A DNA stretch of 64,000 nucleotides from Kroppenstedtia sanguinis (GCF_050433445.1 NZ_JBNPXF010000012.1:30472-94471), one strand, 5' to 3'. Positions 23,491 through 32,871 are shown, numbered from the stretch's first letter. Program-made: numbers and translations. Notes: generated from the sequence alone by a model not told the origin.

Positions 23491-25377
23491 TCAACCGCCA
23501 ACACGTGACTGCCGCCCCTGCTCCAGATAGATTAGTAAGATCGAAATATCTGATGGGTTGACTCCAGCGATCCGAGAGGCCTGGCCCAAGGACAAGGGGC
23601 GAACCCGGTTCAAATTCTCCTTCGCTTCCGAGGAAATACCATTCACCTGATCATAATCCACCCAGTCCGGAATCCGCTTGTTTTCCATCTTCCTCATTTT
23701 CTCCACCTGTTGCAGAGACTTTTTGATATAACCCTCATACTTCAGCTGAATCTCCACCTGCTCTGCCACTTCCGGGGACACCGGCTCCTCCGGCGGGGAT
23801 AGATGATGAATATGCTCTATTTTTACCTCCGGCCGTTTGATCAACTGGGACAACTCCACGGCATGGTTCAATTCACTGGAACCCACATCCCGGAGTAAGG
23901 CCTGTACCTCAGGAGTCGGCTTCAGAACCGTCTCTTGCAGGCGCTGGATCTCCCCTTCGATCGCCTCCCGCTTCTTGCAGAAGCGACGGTACCGCTCTTC
24001 AGGGATCAACCCCACTTCATAACCGAGATCTGTCAGGCGGAGATCCCCATTATCATGGCGGAGCAACAGACGGTACTCCGCCCGGGAAGTGAGCAGACGA
24101 TAGGGTTCATGTGTACCCTTGGTCACCAAGTCGTCGATCAGAACCCCAATGTAGGCTTGAGAACGTTCCAGAATGATCGGCTCTTCCCCCTGAACCTTCC
24201 GCGCAGCATTGATCCCGGCCATAATTCCCTGAGCTGCTGCTTCTTCATAGCCGGAGGTACCATTGATCTGACCTGCAGTAAACAGACGGGACACAGTCTT
24301 GGTTTCCAGACTGGGCCACAGTTGAGTAGGAACGATGGCATCATACTCAATCGCATACCCCGTCCGCATCATTTCTGCATTTTCCAAACCATCGATCGTC
24401 TGGAGAAGCGGTTGCTGAATCTCCTCTGGCAAACTGGTGGAAAGGCCTTGAACATACATCTCCAGAGTTTCCCGACCCTCCGGCTCCAAAAAAATCTGAT
24501 GTCTGCTTTTATCAGCGAACCGAACGATCTTATCCTCGATTGAAGGACAATAGCGAGGCCCCTGACCTTCAATCACACCTGAGTACATCGGCGCCCGATG
24601 GAGATTTTCCCGGATATACTGATGGGTTTTTTCATTGGTGTAAGTAAGCCAGCAAGGCAATTGATCTGTCGTCGTCTCCGTAGTTTCATATGAAAAAGCC
24701 CTTGGCTCCTCATCTCCAGGCTGAATCTCCATTTTATCCGTATTCACAGTCAACTTGTTGACCCGGGGCGGTGTCCCTGTCTTGAAACGCACCGTTTCGA
24801 AGCCCAGTTCCTGCAGATGATAGGCTAGATTAATCGAGGGTTGCTGATTATTCGGTCCACTTTCATATGTCAGATCTCCAATAATGATTTTGCCCCGCAG
24901 GTAAGTGCCTGTAGTTAAGACCACACTCTTCGCATAATACTTTGCTCCCGTCCGGGTGACCACGCCATGACAAACCCCGTCTTCCACCAATAGGCGCTCC
25001 ACCATGTTTTGATGAAGCAGCAGATTCGGCTCGCTCTCCAGAGCCTTTTTCATCTCCTGTTGGTACAACACCTTATCCGCTTGTGCCCGAAGTGCATAAA
25101 CCGCAGGCCCTTTCCCTGTGTTCAACATCCGCATCTGGATATGGGTTTTGTCGATATTTCTCCCCATCTCTCCGCCCAAAGCGTCCACTTCGCGCACGAC
25201 ATGCCCTTTGGCCGGGCCACCGATGGATGGATTGCAGGGCATATAAGCGATCGTATCCAAACTCAAGGTGAGCAGAAGCGTGGAACACCCCATCCGGGCA
25301 GCAGCCAAAGCTGCCTCACATCCGGCATGACCTGCTCCGATCACCACGACATCAAATTCATCTCCGGAAGTTGGCAC
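23491..25377 (-). CDS. mnmG: tRNA uridine-5-carboxymethylaminomethyl(34) synthesis enzyme MnmG (GidA)
   Basis: From GTG 25377 (site AAAGGGGGG) the protein has about 628 residues. It has the FAD motif DVVVIGAGHAGCEAALAAARMG, the PCNPSIGGPAKGHVVREVDALGG segment, the second glycine motif TAGQINGTSGYEEAAAQG near 375, and the MnmE-binding C-terminal helices ending DISILLIYLEQ. With MnmE it installs cmnm5 on U34 of several tRNAs, using FAD and methylenetetrahydrofolate. A frame reaching 25431 lacks a ribosome site. A duplicated fragment of its N-terminus is found in the gene at 21019. Confidence 0.96.
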   Translation of the reverse strand: MPTSGDEFDVVVIGAGHAGCEAALAAARMGCSTLLLTLSLDTIAYMPCNPSIGGPAKGHVVREVDALGGEMGRNIDKTHIQMRMLNTGKGPAVYALRAQADKVLYQQEMKKALESEPNLLLHQNMVERLLVEDGVCHGVVTRTGAKYYAKSVVLTTGTYLRGKIIIGDLTYESGPNNQQPSINLAYHLQELGFETVRFKTGTPPRVNKLTVNTDKMEIQPGDEEPRAFSYETTETTTDQLPCWLTYTNEKTHQYIRENLHRAPMYSGVIEGQGPRYCPSIEDKIVRFADKSRHQIFLEPEGRETLEMYVQGLSTSLPEEIQQPLLQTIDGLENAEMMRTGYAIEYDAIVPTQLWPSLETKTVSRLFTAGQINGTSGYEEAAAQGIMAGINAARKVQGEEPIILERSQAYIGVLIDDLVTKGTHEPYRLLTSRAEYRLLLRHDNGDLRLTDLGYEVGLIPEERYRRFCKKREAIEGEIQRLQETVLKPTPEVQALLRDVGSSELNHAVELSQLIKRPEVKIEHIHHLSPPEEPVSPEVAEQVEIQLKYEGYIKKSLQQVEKMRKMENKRIPDWVDYDQVNGISSEAKENLNRVRPLSLGQASRIAGVNPSDISILLIYLEQGRQSRVGG

Positions 25378-25393
25378 GAGTATCCCCCCTTTG

Positions 25394-26770
25394 TTATTTT
25401 CCCAAACAGAACTGGGAAAAGATCTGGTCAATCAGATCCTCAGCCACAGCATCTCCCATAATCTCGCCCAGGGATTGCCAAGCGTTTTTTAGATCAATCT
25501 CCACCATATCCAACGGAATCCCCGCCTCAATCCCTTCGATGGCATCCCGGACCTGCTGTGCAGCTTGTTTCAGCAGACTGATATGGCGCGCATTACTGAC
25601 ATAGGTAGCATCGGCAGCGACGGCCTTTCCACCCAGGAACAGGTCCACGATCGCCTTTTCCAGTGGATCGATCCCCTGTTCATGGATCATCGAAGTGGTG
25701 ATGAGAGGCGCTTCCCCAATCAGATCACGCACCTCTTGCAGATCGAGGCGCTGTGGCAGATCCATCTTGTTCACAACCACAATCACAGTCTGGTTGCGGA
25801 CGATTTGCAACAGTTTCCTGTCATCCTCCGCCAGGGAATCCCCATGATTCAGAAGCAGAAGGATCAAATCCGCTCCTTCCAGTGCTTGGTGAGAGCGTTC
25901 CACCCCGATCCGTTCCACCACATCCTCCGTCTCCCGGATCCCCGCTGTATCTACCAAACGCAAGGGAATCCCCCGCACATTGACATATTCCTCGATCACA
26001 TCCCGGGTCGTTCCGGGGATATCGGTGACAATCGCCTTGTTTTCCCTGGCCAGAGCATTTAGGAGAGAGGATTTTCCCACATTGGGACGGCCGACAATCA
26101 CCGTTTCAATCCCTTCCCGATAGATTTTTCCCTGGCGAGCAGTCTGAAGAAGATGGCGGATTCTCTCTTCAATCCCCCGGGATTTTTTCAGCATGATTTC
26201 CCCGGTCAGCTGTTCCGCATCATATTCCGGATAATCCACATTGACCGCCAAATGAGCCAGGGTTTCAAGAATTTCCCCCCGCAATTCTTGCAGCAGGTGG
26301 GACAGCTTCCCCTCCGCCTGCTGCATCGCCACCCGAGCCGCCCGGTCCGTCTTGGAGCGAATCAGGTCGATAACGGCCTCCGCCTGAGAGAGGTCGATCC
26401 GTCCGTTCAAAAAAGCCCGTTTGGTGAACTCTCCAGGTTCCGCCAACCGTGCGCCGGCGGATAAGACTTCCTCCAGTACAGCCTGTACTGGAACCATTCC
26501 CCCGTGACAACTGATCTCCACCACATCTTCCCTAGTAAACGTCCGGGGAGATCGCATCACCGTCACCAGTACCTCATCGATGGGATTTCCTTGCTCAGAG
26601 TTTACAATCCTCCCATAATGGACGGTATGACTCTCCGCTTCCTTCAATGGTTTTTTCCCTCTGTATATGCGATCGGCCACTCGGATCGCTTCCGGACCGC
26701 TCACCCGGATGACCGCGATTCCCGCTTCACCCACGGGAGTTGAGATGGCTGCAATCGTATCGGTCTCCAT
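25394..26770 (-). CDS. mnmE: tRNA modification GTPase MnmE (TrmE/ThdF)
   Basis: From ATG 26770 (site GAGGGGGGG) the 458-residue protein has an N-terminal folate-binding domain (TDTIAAISTPVGEAGIAVIRVSG), a helical domain, and an inserted G domain with GRPNVGKSSLLN, DIPGTTRD, DTAGIRET and NKMD. The C-terminus is FCLGK, with the catalytic cysteine of the C(I/L/V)GK motif. It partners MnmG in U34 modification. The longer frame to 26890 runs through a terminator and is not credible. It lies 16 bp upstream of mnmG. Confidence 0.96.
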   Translation of the reverse strand: METDTIAAISTPVGEAGIAVIRVSGPEAIRVADRIYRGKKPLKEAESHTVHYGRIVNSEQGNPIDEVLVTVMRSPRTFTREDVVEISCHGGMVPVQAVLEEVLSAGARLAEPGEFTKRAFLNGRIDLSQAEAVIDLIRSKTDRAARVAMQQAEGKLSHLLQELRGEILETLAHLAVNVDYPEYDAEQLTGEIMLKKSRGIEERIRHLLQTARQGKIYREGIETVIVGRPNVGKSSLLNALARENKAIVTDIPGTTRDVIEEYVNVRGIPLRLVDTAGIRETEDVVERIGVERSHQALEGADLILLLLNHGDSLAEDDRKLLQIVRNQTVIVVVNKMDLPQRLDLQEVRDLIGEAPLITTSMIHEQGIDPLEKAIVDLFLGGKAVAADATYVSNARHISLLKQAAQQVRDAIEGIEAGIPLDMVEIDLKNAWQSLGEIMGDAVAEDLIDQIFSQFCLGK

Positions 26771-26861
26771 CCCATTCCCCCCCTCAAATATTCCTTCACA
26801 TAGGTTCCGATCTTTAATCATAGCATACGATAAATGGGAAAAAAACAACCCCTGGCAATGC

Positions 26862-26886
26862 AAAAAAACTCCCCAGATTGGAGAGT
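26862..26886 (-). terminator. Terminator of the rnpA-yidC-jag transcript
   Basis: On the minus strand ACTCTCC pairs with GGGGAGT around AATCT and is followed by seven T residues, 27 bp past the jag stop. Confidence 0.85.
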
Positions 26887-26912
26887 CCACATAAACCCGT
26901 AACGGGAATCGA

Positions 26913-27545
26913 TCAACGGTCGGTTTTGGGTGCGATCACCACATGACGATGAGGGTCCTCCCCCTCACTGTAGGTCACCACTGTCGGGTGCTTCTGCTGA
27001 ATTCGGGTATGGATCACTTTTCGTTCCAGTGGATTCATTGGCTCCAAAGATAGAGATCCTTGGGTGGTCTTCACCTTCTCAGCGATTCGGTCAGCCAGCC
27101 CCATCAAGGTTTGCCGCCGCCGCTCCCGATATCCCTGTGCATCCAGTACGATCCGAGTGTAAGGCCCGGTATTCCGGTTGGCGGCTACATTGACCAAATA
27201 CTGCAGAGCATCCAAGGTTTGACCCCGTCGACCAATCAGCATACCTAGATTTTCTCCAGAAAAGAGGATCCAAGTATGTTCTGGCTCCTCTTTTACTTCC
27301 ATATGCACCGATTTCAATTCCATCTGATCCAAAACCCTGCGCAAAAAGGAAAGCCCTCGATCCAAGGGAGTGCAGATCCACTCCACTTCCACCTTGGCTT
27401 CCCGGCTGCCGATCCAACCCAGAAATCCCCGGTTCGCCTCTTCCAGGACGGAGACCTTCACCTGGTCCCGGTTGGCACCCAATCGTCTAAGGGCCTCCTC
27501 TGTCGCAGCTTCCACCGTTTTTCCCGTTACGGTCAGTTTTTTCAA
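26913..27545 (-). CDS. jag: RNA-binding protein KhpB (Jag/EloR)
   Basis: This 210-residue protein has an N-terminal Jag domain (LTVTGKTVEAATEEALRRLG, ...GFLGWIGSREAKVEV), a KH domain with LIGRRGQTLDALQYLVNVAANR, and an R3H domain (MNPLERKVIHTRIQ). In Firmicutes KhpB binds RNA with KhpA and is linked to cell elongation and division. Its ATG overlaps the yidC stop by 4 nt. Length and domain order are normal. Confidence 0.95.
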   Translation of the reverse strand: MKKLTVTGKTVEAATEEALRRLGANRDQVKVSVLEEANRGFLGWIGSREAKVEVEWICTPLDRGLSFLRRVLDQMELKSVHMEVKEEPEHTWILFSGENLGMLIGRRGQTLDALQYLVNVAANRNTGPYTRIVLDAQGYRERRRQTLMGLADRIAEKVKTTQGSLSLEPMNPLERKVIHTRIQQKHPTVVTYSEGEDPHRHVVIAPKTDR

Positions 27546-28300
27546 CGGGCTGCACCCTCCCGCTTGGCTTTGTTCGGTTTATATTTATCCCCGATGAAGT
27601 AATACTGAACCATCGTGAACAAGTTGCTATAGATCCAGTACAGAGGCAGAGCCGCCGGAAATTGGAAAGCCAGTATGAAGATCATGATCGGCATGATAAA
27701 CAGAAAAACTCTCTGCTGCGGATTGTCACTCATGCCCATGACTACTGACTGCAAATAAGTGGTCAAAGCGGCCAACAAAGGCAAGATATAATAAGGATCT
27801 TGCTCCCCCAATTGCATCCACAGGAAACTGGACTTGGCAATCGTCTCATCCCGCATGATCGCTTGGTAAAAGGCGATCAGGATCGGGAACTGGATCAACA
27901 TCGGCAGACACCCGGCCATGGGATTTACATTATGCTTTTGGAAGAGCTTCATCGTCTCTTCCTGCAATTTCTGTTGGTTGTTCTTGTACTTCTCTTGAAG
28001 CTTCTGCATCTTCGGTTGCAATTCCTGCATCGCTCGGGAACTTTTCATCTGTTTCAAGGTGAGGGGAAGCACAATCAACCGGATCAGGATCGTGGCCGCC
28101 AAAATGGCCAATCCCCAGCTTCCCAGTACATCATTGAAGAATCCCAGCAACTGTTGCAAGGGATAGACAAAATATTTTCCCCAAAAGCCGGCGGTTTCCG
28201 GATCGATGGGCTTCATCTGGTCCGGGTTAGGACTACAACCGCCCAGGACGAAAATGGCTACGATCAGGGTTAGAACCAGTATCAGGCGTCCTCTGCGCAA
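27542..28300 (-). CDS. yidC: Membrane protein insertase YidC (SpoIIIJ type, lipoprotein)
   Basis: The start is taken at TTG 28300 with GGAGGAG upstream, giving about 252 residues; the frame to 28345 would run over the ribosome site. An N-terminal helix with lipobox IFVLGGCS marks a lipoprotein. Five membrane segments follow, including GSWGLAILAATILIRLIVLPLT with the essential hydrophilic-groove arginine, and NPMAGCLPMLIQFPILIAFYQAI. YidC inserts proteins alone or with SecYEG; the SpoIIIJ paralogue is needed for sporulation. It is followed by jag, as in B. subtilis. Confidence 0.95.
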   Translation of the reverse strand: MRRGRLILVLTLIVAIFVLGGCSPNPDQMKPIDPETAGFWGKYFVYPLQQLLGFFNDVLGSWGLAILAATILIRLIVLPLTLKQMKSSRAMQELQPKMQKLQEKYKNNQQKLQEETMKLFQKHNVNPMAGCLPMLIQFPILIAFYQAIMRDETIAKSSFLWMQLGEQDPYYILPLLAALTTYLQSVVMGMSDNPQQRVFLFIMPIMIFILAFQFPAALPLYWIYSNLFTMVQYYFIGDKYKPNKAKREGAAR

Positions 28301-28320
28301 GAAAGACTCCTCCTTCAAAA

Positions 28321-28575
28321 TCAACCGATAAGAAAATAGATCCAACTGGTTAAAATCGCGATCATACAGGGAACCGGGTCAAATCCCCCCGGATGAAAAG
28401 GATGGCATTTGGCAATTCGTTTCAGAGTCAGCCATCCACCTCGAAGAACACCGTATCGCGAGATGGCGACATAGCCGTAATGGGAACAAGTAGGTACGAA
28501 ACGGCAGGTAGGAGGGGTCAAGGGGGATATAAAACGTTGATAAAATCGAATCAGAACAAGAGCTGCCGCTTTCAT
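28321..28575 (-). CDS. yidD: Membrane protein insertion efficiency factor YidD
   Basis: This 84-residue protein has the family core IRFYQRFISPLTPPTCRFVPTCSHYG and GGWLTLKRIAKCHPFHPGGFDPVP, with three conserved cysteines. An N-terminal amphipathic helix places it at the inner membrane, where it aids YidC-dependent insertion. It lies between rnpA (4-nt overlap) and yidC, the canonical order. Confidence 0.95.
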   Translation of the reverse strand: MKAAALVLIRFYQRFISPLTPPTCRFVPTCSHYGYVAISRYGVLRGGWLTLKRIAKCHPFHPGGFDPVPCMIAILTSWIYFLIG

Positions 28576-28958
28576 ACAGACCCTCCTGAATCACGGGGAG
28601 ATTTAGGTGATTCGGGTTCTTTCACAAAGAGTCCGGCCTTGTTCATCAAATGAACCAAGCTGGACTTCATCTGGTGAAAATCCATATCTGCGGCGGGCTT
28701 GCGCGCAATCAAGATCAAGTCGGTATCCGGGGGAAGGGAGTCCACCCAGCGCCTAGTAATCTCTTTTACCAATCGTTTAATTCGATTACGAGTCACCGCA
28801 TTTCCCACTTTGCGGCTGACAGAGATCCCGATCCGAACCGGCCCCTTCTCTTTACGAACCGATCGATACACCACAAACTGGCGATTGGCCACCGATGTCC
28901 CTTTACGAAAGGTTCGCCGAAAATCACCTCGGTATCTCAGGCGGTATCTCTTCTGCAA
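28572..28958 (-). CDS. rnpA: Ribonuclease P protein component
   Basis: This 128-residue basic protein has the RNR motif KVGNAVTRNRIKRLVKE (residues ~50-66) and the N-terminal RLRYRGDFRRTFRKG. It helps the RNase P RNA bind and cleave 5' leaders of pre-tRNA. The C-terminal tail (VKEPESPKSPRDSGGSV) is longer than usual and probably unstructured. It lies downstream of rpmH, with a terminator-like hairpin between. Confidence 0.95.
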   Translation of the reverse strand: MQKRYRLRYRGDFRRTFRKGTSVANRQFVVYRSVRKEKGPVRIGISVSRKVGNAVTRNRIKRLVKEITRRWVDSLPPDTDLILIARKPAADMDFHQMKSSLVHLMNKAGLFVKEPESPKSPRDSGGSV

Positions 28959-29046
28959 GAAAAACGCATCCTTCCATCTCCGAAATAGGTTGGATCGATA
29001 CCAGTATGTATCGAATCCCTTCGGAAATAAACCCGATTCTCATAGG

Positions 29047-29075
29047 AAAAAAGGCCACTTTTAGGGAGTGGCCTT
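29047..29075 (-). terminator. Hairpin terminator/attenuator after rpmH
   Basis: On the minus strand AAGGCCACT and AGTGGCCTT pair around a 7-nt loop and are followed by a T-run. It touches the rpmH stop codon and may attenuate read-through into rnpA. Confidence 0.85.
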
Positions 29076-29208
29076 ATGCGGACAAAATCCTTCTGCCTTT
29101 TCGACGGCGGTTTTTCAACACCCTGCGTCCGTTTTTGGTGCTCATGCGTTGCCGGAAGCCGTGAACATTCTTACGGCGTCGGTTGCTTGGTTGAAATGTG
29201 CGCTTCAT
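29074..29208 (-). CDS. rpmH: 50S ribosomal protein L34
   Basis: From ATG 29208 the 44-residue protein reads MKRTFQPSNRRRKNVHGFRQ, then RMSTKNGRRVLKNRRRKG and RRILSA, the L34 sequence almost to the residue. It lies next to oriC, diverging from dnaA, which is near-universal in bacteria. L34 is a late-assembly protein of the large subunit. Confidence 0.97.
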   Translation of the reverse strand: MKRTFQPSNRRRKNVHGFRQRMSTKNGRRVLKNRRRKGRRILSA

Positions 29209-29410
29209 ATGTTGACTCCGGTCTCTTCAAGGCACTCCGAATCACTGCTCCACCCGAAGGGCGTCCAGGCCCGTCCCATCATTGCCTTGAAAGCCGGATC
29301 TCCTCCTTTCTCACTTCAAGGTTCCCGAATACATCATGGGGATGACAGTCTTAACTATTATAGCTGTGGAAGCGAAAATATGTCAAGAAAGGGAGAGGGA
29401 ATCCTCCACT

Positions 29411-29640
29411 TGTGGATAACTTATATGATTCACAAAGTTATCCACGGCTTATCCACAATTTATCCACGGCTTATCCACAGAATTCACCCCCTGTGAATAA
29501 AACTTATCCACAGCCTGTGAATTCTGTGGAAAACGATTGGATTTCATTGTGGTGATTGGATAGATTTGATATGATGTTCATGTTTCCGTCTGTGGATAAG
29601 TTGTCTGAAGAACAAAACGATCCACAGCCTGTGGATAACT
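29411..29640. other. oriC, upstream DnaA-box cluster
   Basis: The rpmH-dnaA gap (29209-29790) is packed with DnaA boxes. Exact TTATCCACA (either strand) occurs at 29411, 29449, 29471, 29504, 29591 and 29630. One-mismatch boxes lie at 29438, 29460 and 29492 (TGTGAATAA), and more diverged TGTGGA sites continue to 29760. This corresponds to the upstream part of the bipartite Bacillus origin, which also autoregulates dnaA. The stretch 29209-29400 shows nothing else beyond the rpmH leader. Confidence 0.95.
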
Positions 29641-29790
29641 TTAGGAAGTCGGTGGAGGCCCTGTGGAAAAAGATGTCCACAGGGGTGTGGATACTGTGGA
29701 AAGGTAAGGATTCCCTCATCCATTAGGGAATCCCCTTGTGGATGATTTTGTGGAAAAGAAAATATGACTTCAGATGAAAGGAGGAAACCT

Positions 29791-31143
29791 GTGGATACAC
29801 ATATTCAGGAACTGTGGGCACAAGCGCTGGAACATATTCAAGGGAAGCTCTCCAAGCCAAGCTTTGAAACCTGGCTTCAGGCCACAGAAGCAGTCGACTT
29901 TCGCGATGACACCCTGGTGGTGACCGCACCCAATGAGTTTGCTCGGGATTGGCTGGAATCTCGTTATGCCAACCTGGTTCGCGACACTTTGCAGGAAGTG
30001 ACTGGTTCGGTGATCGGAATTCAATTTATCACTCATTCCTCCATCCGACCGGATGGGGAGGAAGATGCCGTGGCAACTGCAGAAAAAGCCCACTTGCAGG
30101 ATGTACCTCCCAAGACCATGCTCAATTCCCGCTACACCTTTGACACCTTTGTCATCGGATCGGGCAACCGGTTTGCCCACGCCGCTTCCTTGGCGGTGGC
30201 GGAAGCCCCGGCCAAATCCTACAACCCACTGTTCATCTATGGAGGTGTCGGTCTGGGAAAAACTCACCTGATGCACGCCATCGGCAATTACGTTCAATCC
30301 CATTCGACCCAGACCCGGGTCGTTTATCTTTCCTCTGAGACTTTCACCAATGAGTTTATCAACTCGATCCGGGATAACCGAGCGGATGATTTTCGCAACC
30401 GATACAGAAATGTGGACATCCTGTTGATCGATGATATTCAGTTTCTGGCAGGAAAAGAACAGACTCAGGAAGAATTTTTCCACACCTTTAACGCTCTCCA
30501 TGGGGAGAGCAAACAGATCGTCATCTCCAGTGACCGTCCGCCCAAAGCGATCCCCACCCTGGAGGATCGGCTACGCTCCCGGTTTGAATGGGGGTTGATC
30601 ACAGACATCCAACCGCCGGATCTGGAGACACGAATCGCTATTCTGCGGAAAAAAGCGATCGCTGACAATCTGGAGATCAACAATAGCGAGGTAATGGCCT
30701 TTATCGCCGATCGGGTCGAAACCAACATCCGTGAGCTGGAAGGGGCGCTGATCCGGGTGGTCGCCTATTCTGCCCTGACCAATCAACCGGTCACCGTCGA
30801 ACTGGCAGCGGAAGCCCTGAAAGATATCATCTCCGATTCCAAACCCCGCGTTATCGGAATTCAAAATATCCAACAAGAAGTTTGTGCCTATTATCGGCTC
30901 CGCATGGAAGACCTGAAAGGGAAAAAACGCACCAAAAATGTGGCTCTTCCCCGTCAGATCGCCATGTATCTCTGCCGTGAACTGACAGATTCCTCTCTGC
31001 CGAAGATTGGAGAAGAATTTGGTGGTCGGGATCACACCACGGTGATCCACGCTCATGAAAAAATCACCCGTACCCTGTCCATGGATCGCAGCCTGCAACA
31101 GGCAGTGGAGGATTTGAAAAAGCGTATCTTGAAAGGTTCCTAA
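29791..31143 (+). CDS. dnaA: Chromosomal replication initiator DnaA
   Basis: The start is GTG 29791 (AAAGGAGGAAACCT upstream), giving 450 residues; an ATG at 29764 precedes the ribosome site. Domain I (WAQALEHIQGKLSKPSFETWL) binds regulators. The AAA+ domain has GGVGLGKTHLMHAIG, LLIDDIQFLAGKE and the ISM region around TNEFINSIRD. Domain IV carries GGRDHTTVIHAHEKI for box recognition. It opens oriC, loads helicase and controls its own promoter. It is flanked by both halves of oriC. Confidence 0.97.
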   Translation: MDTHIQELWAQALEHIQGKLSKPSFETWLQATEAVDFRDDTLVVTAPNEFARDWLESRYANLVRDTLQEVTGSVIGIQFITHSSIRPDGEEDAVATAEKAHLQDVPPKTMLNSRYTFDTFVIGSGNRFAHAASLAVAEAPAKSYNPLFIYGGVGLGKTHLMHAIGNYVQSHSTQTRVVYLSSETFTNEFINSIRDNRADDFRNRYRNVDILLIDDIQFLAGKEQTQEEFFHTFNALHGESKQIVISSDRPPKAIPTLEDRLRSRFEWGLITDIQPPDLETRIAILRKKAIADNLEINNSEVMAFIADRVETNIRELEGALIRVVAYSALTNQPVTVELAAEALKDIISDSKPRVIGIQNIQQEVCAYYRLRMEDLKGKKRTKNVALPRQIAMYLCRELTDSSLPKIGEEFGGRDHTTVIHAHEKITRTLSMDRSLQQAVEDLKKRILKGS

Positions 31144-31184
31144 GAAGGGTTCTCAAACATCCTTGAATCCTCACCTGTGGAAAC

Positions 31185-31335
31185 TGTGGATAAAATGAGC
31201 CTACTTGTACACAGCATATCCACAACATAGATCCCTTGTCCCACCTGGGCTCAAGACACTTATCCACACTATCCACAGCCCCTACTACTACGACTATTAT
31301 CTTTTAAATAATATATATATGTTATTCACAAGCGA
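31185..31335. other. oriC, DnaA-dnaN gap: boxes, DnaA-trios and unwinding element
   Basis: The dnaA-dnaN gap contains exact DnaA boxes at 31185-31193 and 31260-31268, with CTATCCACA immediately after at 31269-31277. Next come a short GC patch (GCCCC) and CTACTACTACGACTATTAT (31281-31299), a run fitting DnaA-trios. An AT-rich stretch (TTTTAAATAATATATATATG, 31303-31322) follows. This box/GC/trio/AT order is the basal unwinding system of B. subtilis oriC. The remainder to dnaN (31336-31483) shows only the dnaN leader. Confidence 0.92.
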
Positions 31336-31483
31336 TTATGACCCCACCACTTTTCCTATTTTTACTCCAAAGGCTTTCAAGGATAGGAAAAGCATGATTG
31401 AATGATAGAGTGGGGTTCTTTCTCTTGGATAAACAAAAAAACAGATCTACCTTCTGTGGAAAAGATGAGGAGGAAAACACCCG

Positions 31484-32620
31484 ATGAAATTCAGGATCAG
31501 CCGTACCGCTTTGACGGAAGCCGTGTCCCAAGTGTCCAAAGCCGTATCTACCAAAACTACCGTTCCGATTTTGACTGGGATCCACGCCGCTGTTGACGAA
31601 GAGGGTTTGTGGTTGACCGGGAGCAATTCCGATCTGACGATTCAGGTTTGCATTCCCTTGCGCCAGGATGATAAAGAATTGGTCAATGTGGACACAATGG
31701 GTAGTGTTGTTCTACCTGGGCGAATCTTTTCAGATATCGTCCGTAAATTACCTGGGGATCAGGTAGAATGGGATGTGGATGAACGATGGAAAACCACCCT
31801 TCATTCCGACCAAGCTCACTTTGAGCTGAAGGGGTTGGATCCTGAGGAATACCCCCGGGTTCCCCGGTTTGATGAAGAGCAGATGTTCAGCTTACCTGCG
31901 GAGCTTCTCAAATCGATGATCCGTCAGACCGGTTTTGCTGTTTCCACATCGGAAGCCCGGGGAGTGTTGACCGGGGTGCTGTGGCGACTGGAATCGGGCC
32001 GGCTCACCTTTGTCGCTACGGACAGCATTCGCCTGTCCCGAAAGGAAGCCGATGTGGAAGTTCCCGAGGGACTCACCTTGGAAAATGTGGTGATTCCCGG
32101 AAAAAGCCTGTCGGAATTAGGAAAGATCTTGGGAGATCAGACGGGATGGGTGGATGTGATTCTCGCTGATAACCAAATTATGGTGCGTTCAGATCACCTC
32201 CTCTTTTTTTCCCGCCTGCTGGATGGGACCTATCCCGATACCAACCGGGTGATTCCCAAGGGGGGGAAGACGAAAATCCGGGTCTCCACCAAGGAATTAC
32301 TGCAGTCTGTGGATCGCGCTGCTTTGATCAGCCGGGATGGTCGCGATAATGTGATAAAATGGACAGTGAAGGAAAAAGGAGTGGTTCAAGTCCAGTCTGC
32401 AGCTCAGGATGTGGGCAGCGTGTTGGAGGAAGTGAATGCCCAGGTGGACGGGGAAGAGGTGAGTCTCTCCTTCAACGCTCAATATATGATGGATGCCTTG
32501 CGCGCCGTGGATTCCGACGAAATCCAGATCCTCCTGACTGGGACGATGACTCCCTTTTTGATTCAGCCTGCCGACCGGGAGGATGCCTTGCACCTGATTG
32601 TGCCGATCCGGACGCGCTGA
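31484..32620 (+). CDS. dnaN: DNA polymerase III beta subunit (sliding clamp)
   Basis: This 378-residue protein has three clamp repeats, recognisable from MKFRISRTALTEAVSQVSKAV at the start, GVLWRLESGRLTFVATDSIRLS in the middle, and FNAQYMMDALRAVDSDEIQI near the end. The C-terminal LIVPIRTR supplies part of the hydrophobic partner-binding pocket. The dimeric ring tethers polymerase and repair proteins to DNA. GAGGAGG lies upstream. Order dnaA-dnaN-yaaA-recF is standard. Confidence 0.97.
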   Translation: MKFRISRTALTEAVSQVSKAVSTKTTVPILTGIHAAVDEEGLWLTGSNSDLTIQVCIPLRQDDKELVNVDTMGSVVLPGRIFSDIVRKLPGDQVEWDVDERWKTTLHSDQAHFELKGLDPEEYPRVPRFDEEQMFSLPAELLKSMIRQTGFAVSTSEARGVLTGVLWRLESGRLTFVATDSIRLSRKEADVEVPEGLTLENVVIPGKSLSELGKILGDQTGWVDVILADNQIMVRSDHLLFFSRLLDGTYPDTNRVIPKGGKTKIRVSTKELLQSVDRAALISRDGRDNVIKWTVKEKGVVQVQSAAQDVGSVLEEVNAQVDGEEVSLSFNAQYMMDALRAVDSDEIQILLTGTMTPFLIQPADREDALHLIVPIRTR

Positions 32621-32639
32621 GGTTTGAGAGGTGAATCCG

Positions 32640-32858
32640 ATGAAGCAGATAACCATACCCGTCGATACCATCACTCTGGGACAACTCCTTAAAAAATTGG
32701 ATATTTTGGTCACAGGAGGACAGGCCAAATATTTTCTTGCTGAAAACCGAGTGTGGGTCAACGGAGTCCAGGAGGAACGGCGGGGGAGAAAGCTGTATCC
32801 GCAAGATCGAGTCGAGATCGAAGGCTATGGCCAGGTGAGTTTGGTTCACAGGGATTGA
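32640..32858 (+). CDS. yaaA: S4-domain RNA-binding protein YaaA (RlbA)
   Basis: This 72-residue protein starts at ATG 32640 (GAGAGGTG 6 nt upstream); an upstream GTG is inside that site. The S4 fold is visible in LGQLLKKLDILVTGGQAKYFL and VWVNGVQEERRGRKLYPQDRVEI. It is always found between dnaN and recF in Bacillales and has been linked to ribosome assembly. It ends 13 bp before recF. Confidence 0.93.
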   Translation: MKQITIPVDTITLGQLLKKLDILVTGGQAKYFLAENRVWVNGVQEERRGRKLYPQDRVEIEGYGQVSLVHRD

Positions 32859-32871
32859 GAGGGGAGCGGCT

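Noticed and set aside
29770..30501. 243-residue ORF antisense to dnaA
   Set aside because: Fully contained opposite dnaA with no supporting signal.
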